Shown here one piece after another: positions 21,805 to 33,897 of a stretch of 64,000 nt of DNA. Numbering within the stretch: the first letter of the stretch is position 1; each line of letters starts with the position of its first letter. The stretch comes from Aegilops tauschii subsp. strangulata. Taxonomy: Eukaryota > Streptophyta > Magnoliopsida > Poales > Poaceae. The notes beneath the pieces were generated by a model that made no database searches, was not told the DNA's origin, and worked only from the letters and a program-made list of their open reading frames with translations. The position numbers and the translations under genes are program-made. The stretch covers positions 648,293,387 to 648,357,386 of the forward strand of contig NC_053036.3 of assembly GCF_002575655.3 (NCBI RefSeq). Direction: 5' to 3'.

Positions 21805-24800
21805 TGTTGGGGAACGTAGTAATTTCAAAAAATTTCCTATGCACACGCAAGATCATGGTGATGCATAGCAACGAGAGGGGAGAGTGTTGTCCACGTACCT
21901 TCGTAGACCGAAAGCGAAAGTGTTAACACAACGCGGTTGATGTAGTCGTATGTCTTCACGATCCGACCGATCAAGTACCGAACGCACGGCACCTCCGAGT
22001 TCAACACACGTTCAGCTCGATGACGTCCCTCGAACTCCGATCCAGCCGAGTGTTGAGGGAGAGTTTCGTCAGCACGACGGCGTGGTGACGATGATGATGT
22101 TCCACCGACGCAGGGCTTCGCCTAAGCTCCGCAACGGTATTATCGAGGTGTAATATGGTGGAGGGGGGCACCGCACACGGCTAAAATATCGTATATCAAG
22201 TGTGTCTAGAGGTGCCCCCCTGCCCCCGTATATAAAGGAGCAAGGGGGAGGCCGGCTGCCTTTGGGCGCGCCAAGGAGAGGGGGGGAGTCCTCCTCCTAG
22301 TAGGAGTAGGACTCCCCTTTCCTAGTCCAACTAGGAAGAGAGGGGGGGAAGGAAAGAGAGGCAGAGGGAGAGGGAAAGAGGGGCTGCGCCCCCCTCCCCT
22401 AGTCCAATTCGGACTCCTCATGGGAGGGGGCACGCCACCTCCTGGCTGCTGCCCTCTCTCTCCCCTCAAGGCCCACTAAGGCCCAATACTTCCCCGGGGG
22501 GTTCCGGTAACCCCTCCGGCACTCCGGTTTTATCCGAAACTTCTCCGGAACACTTCCGGTGTCCGAATATAGTCGTCCAATATATCAATCTTTATGTCTC
22601 GACCATTTCGAGACTCCTCATCATGTTCGTGATCACATCCGGGACTCCGAACAACCTTCGGTACATCAAAACATATAAACTCATAATATAACTTGTTGGG
22701 AATCGTAGCATAATTTAAAATTTTCCAACGTTCACCAAGATGCATCTATGGAGTATAATAGCAACGAGGGGAAGGGAGTGCATCTACATACCCTTGTAGA
22801 TCGCGAGCGGAAGCGTTCCAATGAACGTGGATGACGGAGTCGTACTCGCCGTGATTCAAATCACCGATGACCGAGTGCCGAACGGACGGCACCTCCGCGT
22901 TCAACACACGTACGGTGCAGCAACGTCTCCTCCTTCTTGATCCAGCAAGGGGGAAGGAGAGGTTGATGGAGATCCAGCAGCACGACGGCGTGGTGGTGGA
23001 TGCAGCGGGTCTCCGGCAGGGCTACGCCGAGCTTCTGCGAGAGAGAGAGAGAGGTGTAGCAGGGGAGGAGGGAGGCGCCCAAGGCTGTAGGTTGCTGCCC
23101 TCCCTCCCCCCCTTTATATAGGCCCCCTGGGAAGGGGGGGCGGCGGCCAAAGCCCATCTAGGGCAAGGGGCGGCGGCCAGGGGGGTGCCTTGCCCCCCAA
23201 GGCAAGTGGGAAACCCCCCATCCTAGGGTTTGCAATCCTAGGCGCAGGGGGAAAGGCCCATGGGGGCCGCCCCAGCCCACTAAGGGCTGGTTCCCTTCCA
23301 CTTTCAGCCCACCGGGCCCTCCGGGATAGGTGGCCCCACCCGATGGACCCCCGGGACCCTTCCGGTGGTCCCGATACAATACCGGTAACCCCCGAAACTT
23401 TCCCGGTGGCCGAAACTTGACTTCCTATGTATAATTCTTCACCTCCGGACCATTCCGGAACCTCTCGTGACGTCCGGGATCTCATCCGGGACTCCAAACA
23501 ACTTTCGGGTTTCCGCATACATATCTACAACCCTAGCGTCACCGAACCTTAAGTGTGTAGACCCTACGGGTTCGGGAGACATGCAGACATGACCGAGACG
23601 CCTCTCCGGTCAATAACCAACAGCGGGATCTGGATACCCATGTTGGCTCCCACATGTTCCACGATGATCTCATCGGATGAACCACGATGTCGAGGATTCA
23701 GTCAATCCCGTATGCAATTCCCTTTGTCAATCGGTATGTTACTTGCCCGAGATTCGATCGTCGGTATCCCAATACCTTGTTCAATCTCGTTACCGGCAAG
23801 TCTCTTTACTCGTACCGCAATGCATGATCCCGTGACTAACGCCTTAGTCACATTGAGCTCATTATGATGATGCATTACCGAGTGGGCCCAGAGATACCTC
23901 TCCGTCACACGGAGTGACAAATCCCAGTCTCGATCCGTCCAACCCAACAGACACTTTTGGAGATACCCGTAGTGCACCTTTATAGTCACCCAGTTACGTT
24001 GTGACGTTTGGCACACCCAAAGCACTCCTACGGTATCCGGGAGTTGCACGATCTCATGGTCTAAGGAAAAGATACTTGACATTGGAAAAGCTCTAGCAAA
24101 CGAAACTACACGATCTTTATGCTATGCTTAGGATTGGGTCTTGTCCATCACATCATTCTCCCAATGATGTGATCCCGTTATCAATGACATCCAATGTCCA
24201 TAGTCAGGAAACCATGACTATCTGTTGATCAACGAGCTAGTCAACTAGAGGCTTACTAGGGACACGTTGTGGTCTATGTATTCACACATGTATTACGATT
24301 TCCGGAAAATACAATTATAGCATGAATAATAGACAATTACCATGAACAAAGAAATATAATAATAACCATTTATTAATGCCTCTAGGGCATATTTCCAACA
24401 TAACTGTCATCGTAACTTTAAGCGTGCGGACCCTACGGGTTCGAGAACTATGTAGACATGACCGAGACACCTCTCCGGTCAATAAGCAATAGCGGAACCT
24501 GGATGCTCATATTGGTTCCCACATATTCTACGAAGATCTTTATCGGTCAGACCGCATAACAACATACGTTGTTCCCTTTGTCATCGGTATGTTACTTGCC
24601 CGAGATTCGATCGTCGGTATCTCGATACCTAGTTCAATCTCGTTACCGGCAAGTCTCTTTACTCGTTCCGTAATACATCATCCCGCAACTAACTCATTAT
24701 TCACAATGCTTGCAAGGCTTATAGTGATGTGCATTACTGAGTGGGCCTACCTCTCCGACAATCGGTGTGACAAATCCTAATCTAGAAATACGCCAACCCA

Positions 24801-25250
24801 ACAAGTACCTTTGGAGACACCTGTAGAGCACCTTTATAATCACCCATTTACGTTGTGACGTTTGGTAGCACACAAAGTGTTCCTCCGGTAAACAGGAGTT
24901 GCATAATCTCATAGTCATAGGAACATGTATAAGTCATGAAGAAAGCAATAGCAACATACTAAACGATCGGGTGCTAAGCTAACGGAATGGGTCAAGTCAA
25001 TCACGTCATTCTCCTACTGAGGTGATCCCGTTAATCAAATGACAACTCATGTCTATGCCTAGGAAACATAACCATCTTTGATTAACGAGCTAGTTAAGTA
25101 GAGGCATACTAGTGACACACTGTTTGTCTATGTATTCACACATGTATTATGTTTTCGGTTAATACAATTCTAGCATGAATAATAAACATTTATCATGATA
25201 TAAGGAAATAAATAATACTTTATTATTGCCTCTAGGGCATATTTCCTTCA
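21805..25250 (-). repeat. 3' LTR of the Angela/BARE element, split
   Basis: Two parts (21805-22693 and 24406-25250, 1,734 bp together) match the 5' LTR at 30479-32217 along their whole length. Scattered differences show the copies are not recent. The split is caused by the solo LTR at 22694-24400 with its TAACT duplication. Confidence 0.92.
22694..24400 (-). mobile_element. Solo LTR nested in the Angela 3' LTR
   Basis: 1,707 bp, starting TGTTGGGAATCGTAGC and ending GGGCATATTTCCAACA, flanked by perfect TAACT duplications (22689-22693 and 24401-24405). It is closely similar to the solo LTR at 19249-20966, in the same orientation. It postdates the Angela insertion. Confidence 0.94.
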
Positions 25251-25263
25251 GTCTCCCACTTGC
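25251..25263 (-). promoter_or_regulatory. Polypurine tract of the Angela element
   Basis: On the minus strand GCAAGTGGGAGAC immediately precedes the 3' LTR start TGAAGGAAATATG. A purine-rich tract at this position is the plus-strand primer of Copia reverse transcription. Confidence 0.7.
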
Positions 25264-25283
25264 ACTAGAGTCAATAATCTAGA

Positions 25284-25799
25284 TTACACAGTAATGATTC
25301 TTACACCCATGGAGTCTTGGTGCTGATCATGTTTTGCTCGTGGAAGAGGCTTAGTCAACGGGTCTGCAACATTCAGATCCGTATGTATCTTGCAAATTTC
25401 TATGTCTCCCACCTGGACTAAATCCCGGATGGAATTGAAGCGTCTTTTGATGTGCTCGGTTCTCTTGTGAAATCTGGATTCCTTTGCTAAGGCAATTGCA
25501 CCAGTATTGTCACAAAAGATTTTCATTGGTCCCGATGCACTAGGTATGACACCTAGATCGGATATGAACTCCTTCATCCAGACTCCTTCATTTGCTCCTT
25601 CTTAAGCAGCTATGTACTCCACTTCACACGTAGACCCCGCCACGACACTTTGCTTATAACTGCACCAACTGACAGCTCCACCGTTCAATGTAAATACGTA
25701 TCCGGTTTGCGATTTAGAATTGTCCGGATCAGTGCCAAAGCTTGCATCAACGTAACCACTTACGATGAGCTCTTTGTCACCTCCATAAACGAGAAACAT
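25284..25799 (-). pseudogene. Copia RNase H domain, interrupted
   Basis: The frame 25602-25799 carries SGYVDASFGTDPDNSKSQTG and SWCSYKQSVVAGSTCEVEYI, the RNase H start with its first catalytic Asp and Glu. A TAA at about 25602-25604 interrupts it, and the domain continues in frame at 25284-25577 with MKIFCDNTGAIAL and VADPLTKPLPRAKH. One nonsense codon thus splits an otherwise complete domain, which is C-terminal in the pol polyprotein. Confidence 0.85.
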
Positions 25800-25844
25800 A
25801 TCCTTAGTCCTTTTCAGGTATTTCAGGATGTTCTTGACCGCTGT

Positions 25845-27044
25845 CTAGTGATCCACTCCTGGATTACTTTGGTACCTCCCTGCTAAACTTATAGCAAGGC
25901 ACACATCAGGTCTGGTACACAGCATTGCATACATGATAGAGCCTATGGCTGAAGCATAGGGAACATCTTTCATCTTCTCTCTATCTTCTGCAGTGGTCGG
26001 GCATTGAGTCTTACTCAATCTCACACCTTGTCGTACAGGCAAGAACCCTTTCTTTGCTTGATCCATTTTGAACTTCTTCAAAACTTTGTCAAGGTATGTG
26101 CTTTGTGAAAGTCCAATTAAGCGTCTTGATCTATCTCTATAGATCTTAATGCCTAATATATATGCAGCTTCACCGAGGTCTTTCATTGAAAAACTCTTAT
26201 TCAAGTATCCCTTTATGCTATCCAGAAATTCTATATCATTTCCAATCAGCAATATGTCATCCACATATAATATCAGAAATGCTACTGAGCTCCCACTCAC
26301 TTTCTTGTAAATACAGGCTTCTTCAAAAGTCTGTATAAAACCAAATGCTTTGATCACACTATCAAAGCGTTTATTCCAACTCCGAGAGGCTTGCACCAGT
26401 CCATAAATGGATCGCTGGAGCTTGCACACTTTGTTAGCTCCCTTTGGATCGACAAAACCTTCCGGTTGCATCATATACAACTCTTCTTCCAGAAATCCAT
26501 TCAGGAATGCAGTTTTGACATCCATTTGCCAAATTTCATAATCATAAAATGCGGCAATTGCTAACATGATTCGGACAGACTTAAGCATCGCTACGAGTGA
26601 GAAGGTCTCATCATAGTCAATCCCTTGAACTTGTCGAAAACCTTTCGCAACAAGTCGAGCTTTATAGATAGTAACATTACCATCAGCGTCAGTCTTCTTC
26701 TTGAAGATCCATTTATTTTCAATGGCTTGCCGACCATCGGGCAAGTCAACCAAAGTCCATACTTTGTTCTCATACATGGATCCCATCTCGGATTTCATGG
26801 CTTCAAGCCATTTTGCGGAATCTGGGCTCACCATCGCTTCTTCATAGTTCGTAGGTTCGTCATGGTCTAGTAACATAACCTCCAGAACAGGATTACCGTA
26901 CCACTCTGGTGCAGATCTTGATCTAGTTGACCTACGAGGTTCAGTAATAACTTGATCTGAAGTTTCATGATCATTATCATTAACTTCCTCACTAATTGGT
27001 GTAGGTGTCGCAGAAACTGATTTCTGTGATGATCTACTTTCCAA
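25845..27044 (-). pseudogene. Copia reverse transcriptase domain
   Basis: A 399-codon frame covers the RT. It reads EAMKSEMGSMYENKVWTLVD, then NKWIFKKKTDADG, MDVKTAFLNGFLEEELYM and the catalytic LYVDDILLIGND, then YLNKSFSMKDLGEAAYILGI. It ends near RYQSNPGVDH at the RNase H connection. The domain itself is open. Upstream, at about 27045-27185, a stop after the integrase and a frameshift in the linker separate it from integrase. Copy DNA synthesis would be its role in an intact element. Confidence 0.88.
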
Positions 27045-27184
27045 TAAGGGAGCAGGTACAGTTACCTCATCAAGTTCTACTTTCCTCCCACTCCTTTCGA
27101 GAGAAACTCCTTCTCTAGAAAGGATCCATTCTTAGCAACGAATATCTTGCCTTCGGATCTGTGATAGAAGGTGTACCCAACAGT

Positions 27185-28186
27185 CTACTTTGGGTATCCT
27201 ATGAAGACACATTTCTCCGATTTTGGTTCGAGCTTATCAGGTTGAAGTTTCTTCACATAAGCATCGCAACCCCAAACTTTAAGATACGACAACTTTAGTT
27301 TCTTGCCAAACCATAGTTCATAAGGCGTCGTCTCAACGGATTTCGATGGTGTCCTATTTAGAGTGAATGCAGCCGTCTCTAAAGCATAACCCCAAAACGA
27401 TAGCGGTAAATCAGTAAGAGACATCATAGATCGCACCATATCTAATAAAGTATGATTACGACGTTCGGACACACCATTACGCTGTGGTGTTCCGGGTAGC
27501 GTGAGTTGCGAAACTATTCCGCATTGTTTCAAATTTAGGACAAACTCATAACTGAAATATTCTCCTCCACGATCAGATCGTAGGAATTTTATTTTCTTGT
27601 TACGACGATTTTCAACTTCACTCTGAAATTCTTTGAACTTTTCAAATGTTTCAGACTTATGTTTCATTAAGTAGATATACCCATATCTGCTCATATCATC
27701 TGTGAAGGTGAGAAAATAACGATACCCGCCACGAGCCTCAATATTCATCGGACCACATACATCTGTATGTATGATTTCCAATAAATCTGTTGCTCTCTCC
27801 ATAGTTCCGGAGAACGGTGTTTTGGTCATCTTGCCCATGAGGCACGGTTCGCAAGTACCAAGTGATTCATAATCAAGTGATTCCAAAAGTCCATCAGTAT
27901 GGAGTTTCTTCATGCGCTTTACACCTATATGACCCAAACGGCAGTGCCACAAATAAGTTGCACTGTCATTATCAACTCTGCATCTTTTGGCTTCGACATT
28001 ATGAATATGTGTATCACTACTATCGGGATTCATTAAAAATAGACCACTCTTCAAGGGTGCATGACCATAAAAGATATTATTCATATAAATAGAACAACCA
28101 TTATTCTCTGATTTAAATGAATAACCGTCTCGCATTAACAAGATCCAGATATAATGTTCATGCTCAACGCTGGCACCAAATAACAA
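27185..28186 (-). pseudogene. Copia integrase domain
   Basis: A 333-codon frame contains the zinc-binding GAG-pre-integrase region (WHCRLGHIGVKRM, then CEPCLMGKM) and a catalytic core. The acidic residues lie in IIHTDVCGP, LRSDRGGEY and GVSERRNHT (D, D, E). It ends at a TAG after VFIGYPK, with the C-terminal region out of frame. Its 5' part overlaps the preceding gag/protease frame through a one-base shift at about 28135. Confidence 0.88.
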
Positions 28187-29239
28187 TTATTTAGGTCTAA
28201 AACTAATCCCGAAGGTAGATGTAGAGGTAGCGTGCCGACGGCGATCACATCGACTTTGGAACCATTTCCCACACGCATCGTCACCTCGTCCTTAGCCAAT
28301 CTTCGCTTAATCCGTAGCCCCTGTTTCGAGTTGCAAATATTAGCAACAGAACCAGTATCAAATACCCAGGTGCTACTGCGAGTATTAGTAAGGTACACAT
28401 CAATAACATGTATATCACATATACCTTTGTTAACCTTGCCATCCTTCTTTTCCGCCAAATACTTGGGGCAGTTCCGCTTCCAGTGTCCAGTCTGCTTACA
28501 GTAGAAGCACTCAGTTTCAGGCTTAGGTCCAGACTTGGATTTCTTCTCCTGAACAGCAACTTGCTTGCTGTTCTTCTTGAAGTTCCCTTTCTTCTTCCCT
28601 TTGCCCTTTTTCTTGAAACTAGTGGTTTTACTGACCATCAACACTTGATGCTCCTTTTTGATTTCTACCTTCGCTGCCTTTAGCATTGCGAAGTGCTCGG
28701 GAATTGTCTTATTTATCCCTTGCATGTTATAGTTCATCACGAAACTCTTGTAGCTTGGTGGCAGTGATTGAAGAATTCTGTCAATGACGCTATCATCCGG
28801 AAGATTAACTCCCAGTTGAATCAAGTGATTATTATACCCAGACATTTTGAGTATATGCTCACTGACTATAGAACTTATTGGAGACTTCATATCTCTCAAT
28901 CCGGGCATTTGCTTGAAATATTAACTTCAACTCCTGGAACATCTCATATGTTCCATGACGTTCAAAACGTCGTTGAAGACCCGGTTCTAAGCCGTAAAGC
29001 ATGGCACACTGAACTATTGAGTAGTCATCAGCTTTGCTCTGCCAGGCGTTCATAACTTCTAGCGTTGCCCTTGCAGGAGGCCTGGCACCTAGCGGCGCTT
29101 CTAAGACGTAATTCTTCTGTGCAGCAATGAGGATAATCCTCAAGTTACGGACCCAGTCCGTGTAATTGCTACCATCATCTTTCAACTTAGCTTTCTCAAG
29201 GAACGCATTAAAATTCAACGGAACAACAGCACGGGCCAT
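28135..29239 (-). pseudogene. Copia gag and protease region, frameshifted
   Basis: Gag starts at 29239 with MARAVVPLNFNAFLEKAKL, the usual BARE/Angela start. It is open to about 28859 (ARIERYEVSNKFYSQ). A small deletion then shifts the frame and the protein resumes as SEHILKMSGYNNHLIQLGVN. It goes on through a lysine-rich stretch, a CCHC knuckle (CFYCKQTGHWKRNC) and the protease motif WVFDTGS. The frame ends near NIISGSC. Gag would form the particle and the protease would cut the polyprotein, but this copy cannot produce either complete. Confidence 0.87.
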
Positions 29240-30459
29240 TTATCTACAATTAACATAGACAAGCAAGATACTATCAGGTACTAAGTTCATGATAAATTTA
29301 AGTTAAATTAATCATATTACTTAAGAACTCCCACTTAGATAGACATCCCTCTAATCATCTAAGTGATTACGTGATCCAAATCAACTAAACCATGTCCGAT
29401 CATCACGTGAGATGGAGTAGTTTCAATGGTGAACATCACTATGTTGATCATATCTACTATATGATTCACGCTCGACCTTTCGGTCTCCGTGTTCCGAGGC
29501 CATATCTGCATATGCTAGGCTCGTCAAGTTTAACCTGAGTATTCCGCGTGTGCAACTGTTTTGCACCCGTTGTATTTGAACGTAGAGCCTATCACACCCG
29601 ATCATCACGTGGTGTCTCAGCACGAAGAACTTTTGCAACGGTGCATACTCAGGGAGAACACTTTTATCTTGAAATTTTAGTGAGAGATCATCTTATAATG
29701 CCACCGTCAATCAAAGCAAGATAAGATGCATAAAAGATTAACATCACATGCAATCAATATAAGTGATATGATATGGCCATCATCATCTTGTGCTTGTGAT
29801 CTCCATCTCCGAAGCACCGTCATGATCACCATCGTCACCGGCGCGACACCTTGATCTCCATCGTAGTATCGTTATCGTCTCGCCAACTTATTGCTTTTAC
29901 GACTATCGCTACCGCTTAGTGATAAAGTAAAACAATTACATGGCGATTGCATTGCATACAATAAAGCGACAACCATATGGCTCCTGCCAGTTGCCGATAA
30001 CTCGGTTACAAAACATGATCATCTCATACAATAAAATATAGCATCGTGTCTTGACCGTATCACATCACAACATGCCCTGCAAAAACAAGTTAGACGTCCT
30101 CTACTTTGTTGTTGCAAGTTTTACGTGGCTGCTACGGGCTTATCAAGAACCGTTCTTACCTACGCATCAAAACCACAACGATAGTTTGTCAAGTTGGTGC
30201 TGTTTTAACCTTCGCAAGGACCGGGCGTAGCCACACTCGGTTCAACTAAAGTGAGAGAGACAGACACCCGCCAGTCAGCTTTAAGCAACGAGTGCTCCCA
30301 ACGGTGAAACCAGTCTCGCGTAAGCGTACGCGTAATGTCGGTCCGGGCCGCTTCATCTCACAATACCGCTGAACCAAAGTATGACATGCTGGTAAGCAGT
30401 ATGACTTATATCGCCCACAACTCACTTGTGTTCTACTCGTGCATAGCATCAACGCATAA

Positions 30460-30478
30460 AACCAGGCTCGGATGCCAC
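30460..30478 (-). promoter_or_regulatory. Primer-binding site of the Angela element
   Basis: On the minus strand TGGCATCCGAGCCTGGTT follows the 5' LTR. It resembles the initiator-tRNA-Met primer site TGGTATCAGAGC with two changes. First-strand synthesis would start here. Confidence 0.7.
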
Positions 30479-32217
30479 TGTTGGGGAACGTAGTAATTTC
30501 AAAAAAATTCCTACGCACTAGCAAGATCATGGTGATGCATAGCAACGAGAGGGGAGAGTGTTGTCCACGTACCCTCGTAGACCGAAAGCAGAAGCGTTAA
30601 CACAAGCGGTTGATGTAGTCGTACGTCTTTACGATCCGACAGATCAAGTACCGAACGCACGGCACCTCCGAGTTCAGCACACGTTCAGCTCGATAACGTC
30701 CCTCGAACTCCGATCCAGCCGAGTGTTGAGGGAGAGTTTCGTCAGCACGACGGCGTGGTGACGATGATGATGTTCCACCGACGCAGGCCTTCGCCTAAGC
30801 TCCGCAACGGTATTATCGAGGTGTAATATGGTGGAGGGGGGCACCGCACACGGCTAAAATATCGTATATCAAGTGTGTCTAGAGGTGCCCCCCTGCCCCC
30901 GTATATAAAGGAGCAAGGGGGAGGCCGGCTGCCTTTGGGCGCGCCAAGGAGAGGGGGGGACTCCTCCTCCTAGTAGGAGTAGGACTCCCCTTTCCTAGTC
31001 CAACTAGGAAGAGAGGGGTGGAAGGAAAGAGAGGCAGAGGGAGAGGGAAAGAGGGGCTGCGCCCCCCTCCCCTAGTCCAATTCGGACTCCTCATGGGAGG
31101 GGGTGCGCCACCTCCTGGCTGCTGCCCTCTCTCTCCCCTCAAGGCCCACTAAGGCCCAATACTTCCCCGGGGGGTTCCGGTAACCCCTCCAGCACTCCGG
31201 TTTTATCCGAAACTTCTCCAAAACACTTCCGGTGTCCGAATATAGTCGTCCAATATATCAATCTTTATGTGTCGACCATTTTGAGACTCCTCATCATGTC
31301 CGTGATCACATCCGGGACTCCGAACAACCTTCGGTACATCAAAACATATAAACTCATAATATAACTGTCATCGTAACTTTAAGTGTGCGGACCCTACGGG
31401 TTCGAGAACTATGTAGACATGACCGAGACACCTCTCCGGTCAATAACCAATAGCGGAACCTGGATGCTCATATTGGTTCCCACATATTCTACAAAGATCT
31501 TTATCGATCAGACCGCATAACAACATACGTTGTTCCCTTTGTCATCGGTATGTTACTTGCCCGAGATTCGATCGTCGGTATCTCGATACCTAGTTCAATC
31601 TCGTTACCGGCAAGTATCTTTACTCGTTCCGTAATACATCACCCCGCAACTAACTCATTAGTCACAATGCTTGCAAGGCTTATAGTGATGTGCATTACTG
31701 AGTGGGCCCAGAGATACCTCTCTGAGAATCGGAGTGACAAATCCTAATCTCGAAATACGCCAACCCAACAAGTACCTTTGGAGACACCTGTAGAGCACCT
31801 TTATAATCACCCATTTACGTTGTGACGTTTGGTAGCACACAAAGTGTTCCTCCGGTAAACGGGAGTTGCATAATCTCATAGTCATAGGAACATGTATAAG
31901 TCATGAAGAAAGCAATAGCAACATACTAAACGATCGGGTGCTAAGCTAACGGAATGGGTCAAGTCAATCACGTCATTCTCCTAATGAGGTGATCCCGTTA
32001 ATCAAATGACAACTCATGTCTATGGCTAGGAAACATAACCATCTTTGATTAACGAGCTAGATAAGTAGAGGCATACTAGTGACACACTGTTTGTCTATGT
32101 ATTCACACATGTATTATGTTTCCGGTTAATACAATTCTAGCTTGAATAATAAACATTTATCATGATATAAGGAAATAAATAATACTTTATTATTGCCTCT
32201 AGGGCATATTTCCTTCA
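30479..32217 (-). repeat. 5' LTR of the Angela/BARE element
   Basis: 1,739 bp, uninterrupted, with TGTTGGGG...TTCCTTCA ends on the plus strand. It pairs with the split LTR at 21805-25250. A GTATATAAAGG motif at 30901-30911 on the plus strand matches one at 22229 in the partner. Confidence 0.93.
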
Positions 32218-32342
32218 GCGGAGTTATGTAAGAGGTGCCACGAGGGGCCCACAAGTCTGGGGGGCATGCCCCCGGGGTGCGCCTCCCAAGCTTATCGCTC
32301 CCTCGTGACTCTTCAGGTCTTCTCCCGAACCTTCTAGGGTCT

Positions 32343-33672
32343 CAATACTAGGAAAAGGCTAATTAGTGACGCACCTGTTTTGGTCATTAATGGCGCACTA
32401 TAGGTGCGCCACTATTATCACGCCATTAGTAACAAATAGTAATGGCGCACATCTGGTGCGCCATTAGTATCCGATATAGTAATGGCGCATGCGCCATTAC
32501 TATGCCTATCTGGTGTGCCATTACTATCTGACTTAGTAATGGCGCACCACATAGAAGTGCGCCATTACTAACAATTTTTTTTCAGATTTTTTTTCATAAT
32601 CTCGGGTCACTATGGCTTAGTCTCAAGTCAAATCGCACTCCGTGGTCAAACTTTCCGAAAGGTCACCCATCCTCACACTACTCCAGCCCGAGCACGCTTA
32701 ACTTCGCAGTTCTATCCAACCCCAGTACTAGCTCACTTCACAGGCACTTGTTGATATATCTATCATATCAATCCTACTAAACCTTGTTGATGTCTAGGAC
32801 TTTGTTCATGTTCATGAGTGTGATGAAATTTTGAAAAAATATTTCAAACTTCCCGGTCATATTACGTATCATATTTTAAAAAAAAATTCCAAAAAAAATT
32901 GCGAAACCAATTTTTTTTCTGTTACTAGTGGCGCACCTAGCAAATGGTGCGCCACTAGTAAGTTTGAAACTTTTTCCATTTTCCCCCCTCTAGATCTTAA
33001 AAGCCCTGTATTTTTCGTTCTGTTAGGTTTTCAATTCGGATGTAACTTTTCGAGTAGATGATTTTTCATATAAAAAACTTTTTAATCCGAGTTCGTATAC
33101 AAAAGTTATGCCTATTTTACTAAATTTCAGAGAGATTTTGCAAATAAAGTCAAAATTCATATTTGTAAATTTTCCCAACAACTAGACCACATATCACATG
33201 GGAAACTTATTTTCTTTTTCTTTGACATTTCCATTATTTTCATTTATTTTTTTAAACTGAAAAGGCGGTGGGGGGGGGGGGGGGGGTGTGCAAAGAAAGT
33301 TAGTAATTGCGTACTTGACATAGTAATGACGCACCTTCACAAAGTGCGCCATTACTATGTGTATGACTTGGTCAAACCTTAGTCAAAGTTAGTAATGGCG
33401 CACTTTAGTCATACACATAGTAATGGCGCATTTTGGTGAAGGTGCGCCATTACTATGTCAACTAGTAATGACGCACTATCCCCTGGTGCGCCACTGCTAA
33501 CAATTTCTTTTTCTAAACTACTAATGGCGCACCACACATCAGGTGCGCCATTAGTAATATGTCAATAATGGCGCACCTGTATCTAGTGCGCCACTGCTAT
33601 ATAGCAGTGGCGCACCACATACATGGTGCGTCATTAATATCCATATTAGCTATAGCCCTTTTTCTAGTAGTG
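32343..33672. mobile_element. Non-autonomous CACTA transposon
   Basis: 1,330 bp with ends CAATACTAGGAAAAGGCT (left) and, inverted at the right, CACTACTAGAAAAAGGGCT. It is flanked by 3-bp duplications TCT (32340-32342 and 33673-33675). Many subterminal copies of AATGGCGCACC and GGTGCGCCATTA occur on both sides in both orientations, as in Triticeae CACTA elements, where they bind transposase. No transposase is encoded. It is inserted in a Gypsy LTR remnant. A G-run at 33270-33286 is present. Confidence 0.9.
32655..32716 (-). other. 5S rRNA-like segment inside the CACTA element
   Basis: On the minus strand this reads GAACTGCGAAGTTAAGCGTG, then CTCGGGCTGGAGTAGTGTGA and GGATGGGTGACC. It matches the plant 5S rRNA region spanning the internal control region (GAAGTTAAGCGTGCTTGGGC to GGATGGGTGACC) with a few substitutions. 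The 5' part of the 5S gene and its T-run terminator are not evident, so a functional 5S gene is not claimed. Confidence 0.75.
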
Positions 33673-33897
33673 TCTCTTCTGGTCCACAAAAAATTAATCT
33701 AATTTTTTTCTCCGTTTGGACTCTGTTTCATATTGTTTTCCTGAAAAGCCAAAAAAAAAACAAAAAACAGCAACCGGCACTGGACACTAGGTTAGTAGGT
33801 TAATCTCAAAAAATGATATATAATTGCATATAAAACATCCATGATTGATACTATAATAGCATGAAACAATTAAAAATTGTGTATACGTTGGATAGTA

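Larger units (their letters stand above)
21805..32217 (-). mobile_element. Full-length Angela/BARE-type Copia retrotransposon
   Basis: The element is in minus orientation. The 3' LTR is 21805-25250 (interrupted by a solo LTR), the interior is 25251-30478 and the 5' LTR is 30479-32217. LTR ends are TGTTGGGGAACGTAG and GCATATTTCCTTCA. The order gag, protease, integrase, RT and RNase H is classic Copia. Putative target duplications GCAGA (21800-21804) and GCGGA (32218-32222) differ at one base. Without the nested solo LTR it would be about 8.7 kb, the usual family size. Frameshifts and stops in gag and pol make it non-autonomous. Confidence 0.93.
21753..33893 (-). mobile_element. Old Gypsy LTR fragment split by two later insertions
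   Basis: Three pieces (21753-21804, 32218-32342 and 33673-33893) join into one LTR-like sequence when the Angela element and the CACTA element are removed. The right end, on the minus strand, reads CCAACGTATACACAATTTTT, then GTTTCATGCTATTATA. This is the start of the Triticeae LTRs beginning TGATACGTCTCCAACGTAT (Sabrina/WHAM/Fatima-type). The first bases are missing at 33893, where a Copia fragment begins. No interior is present. Confidence 0.55.

Noticed and set aside
32640..32720. Functional 5S rRNA gene
   Set aside because: Only the internal control region is similar, with substitutions. The 5' third and the terminator are missing.
33265..33290. G-runs here and at 41293 and 51632 as G-quadruplex regulators
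   Set aside because: They are plain homopolymers in transposon or low-complexity DNA, prone to assembly error, and no nearby gene depends on them.
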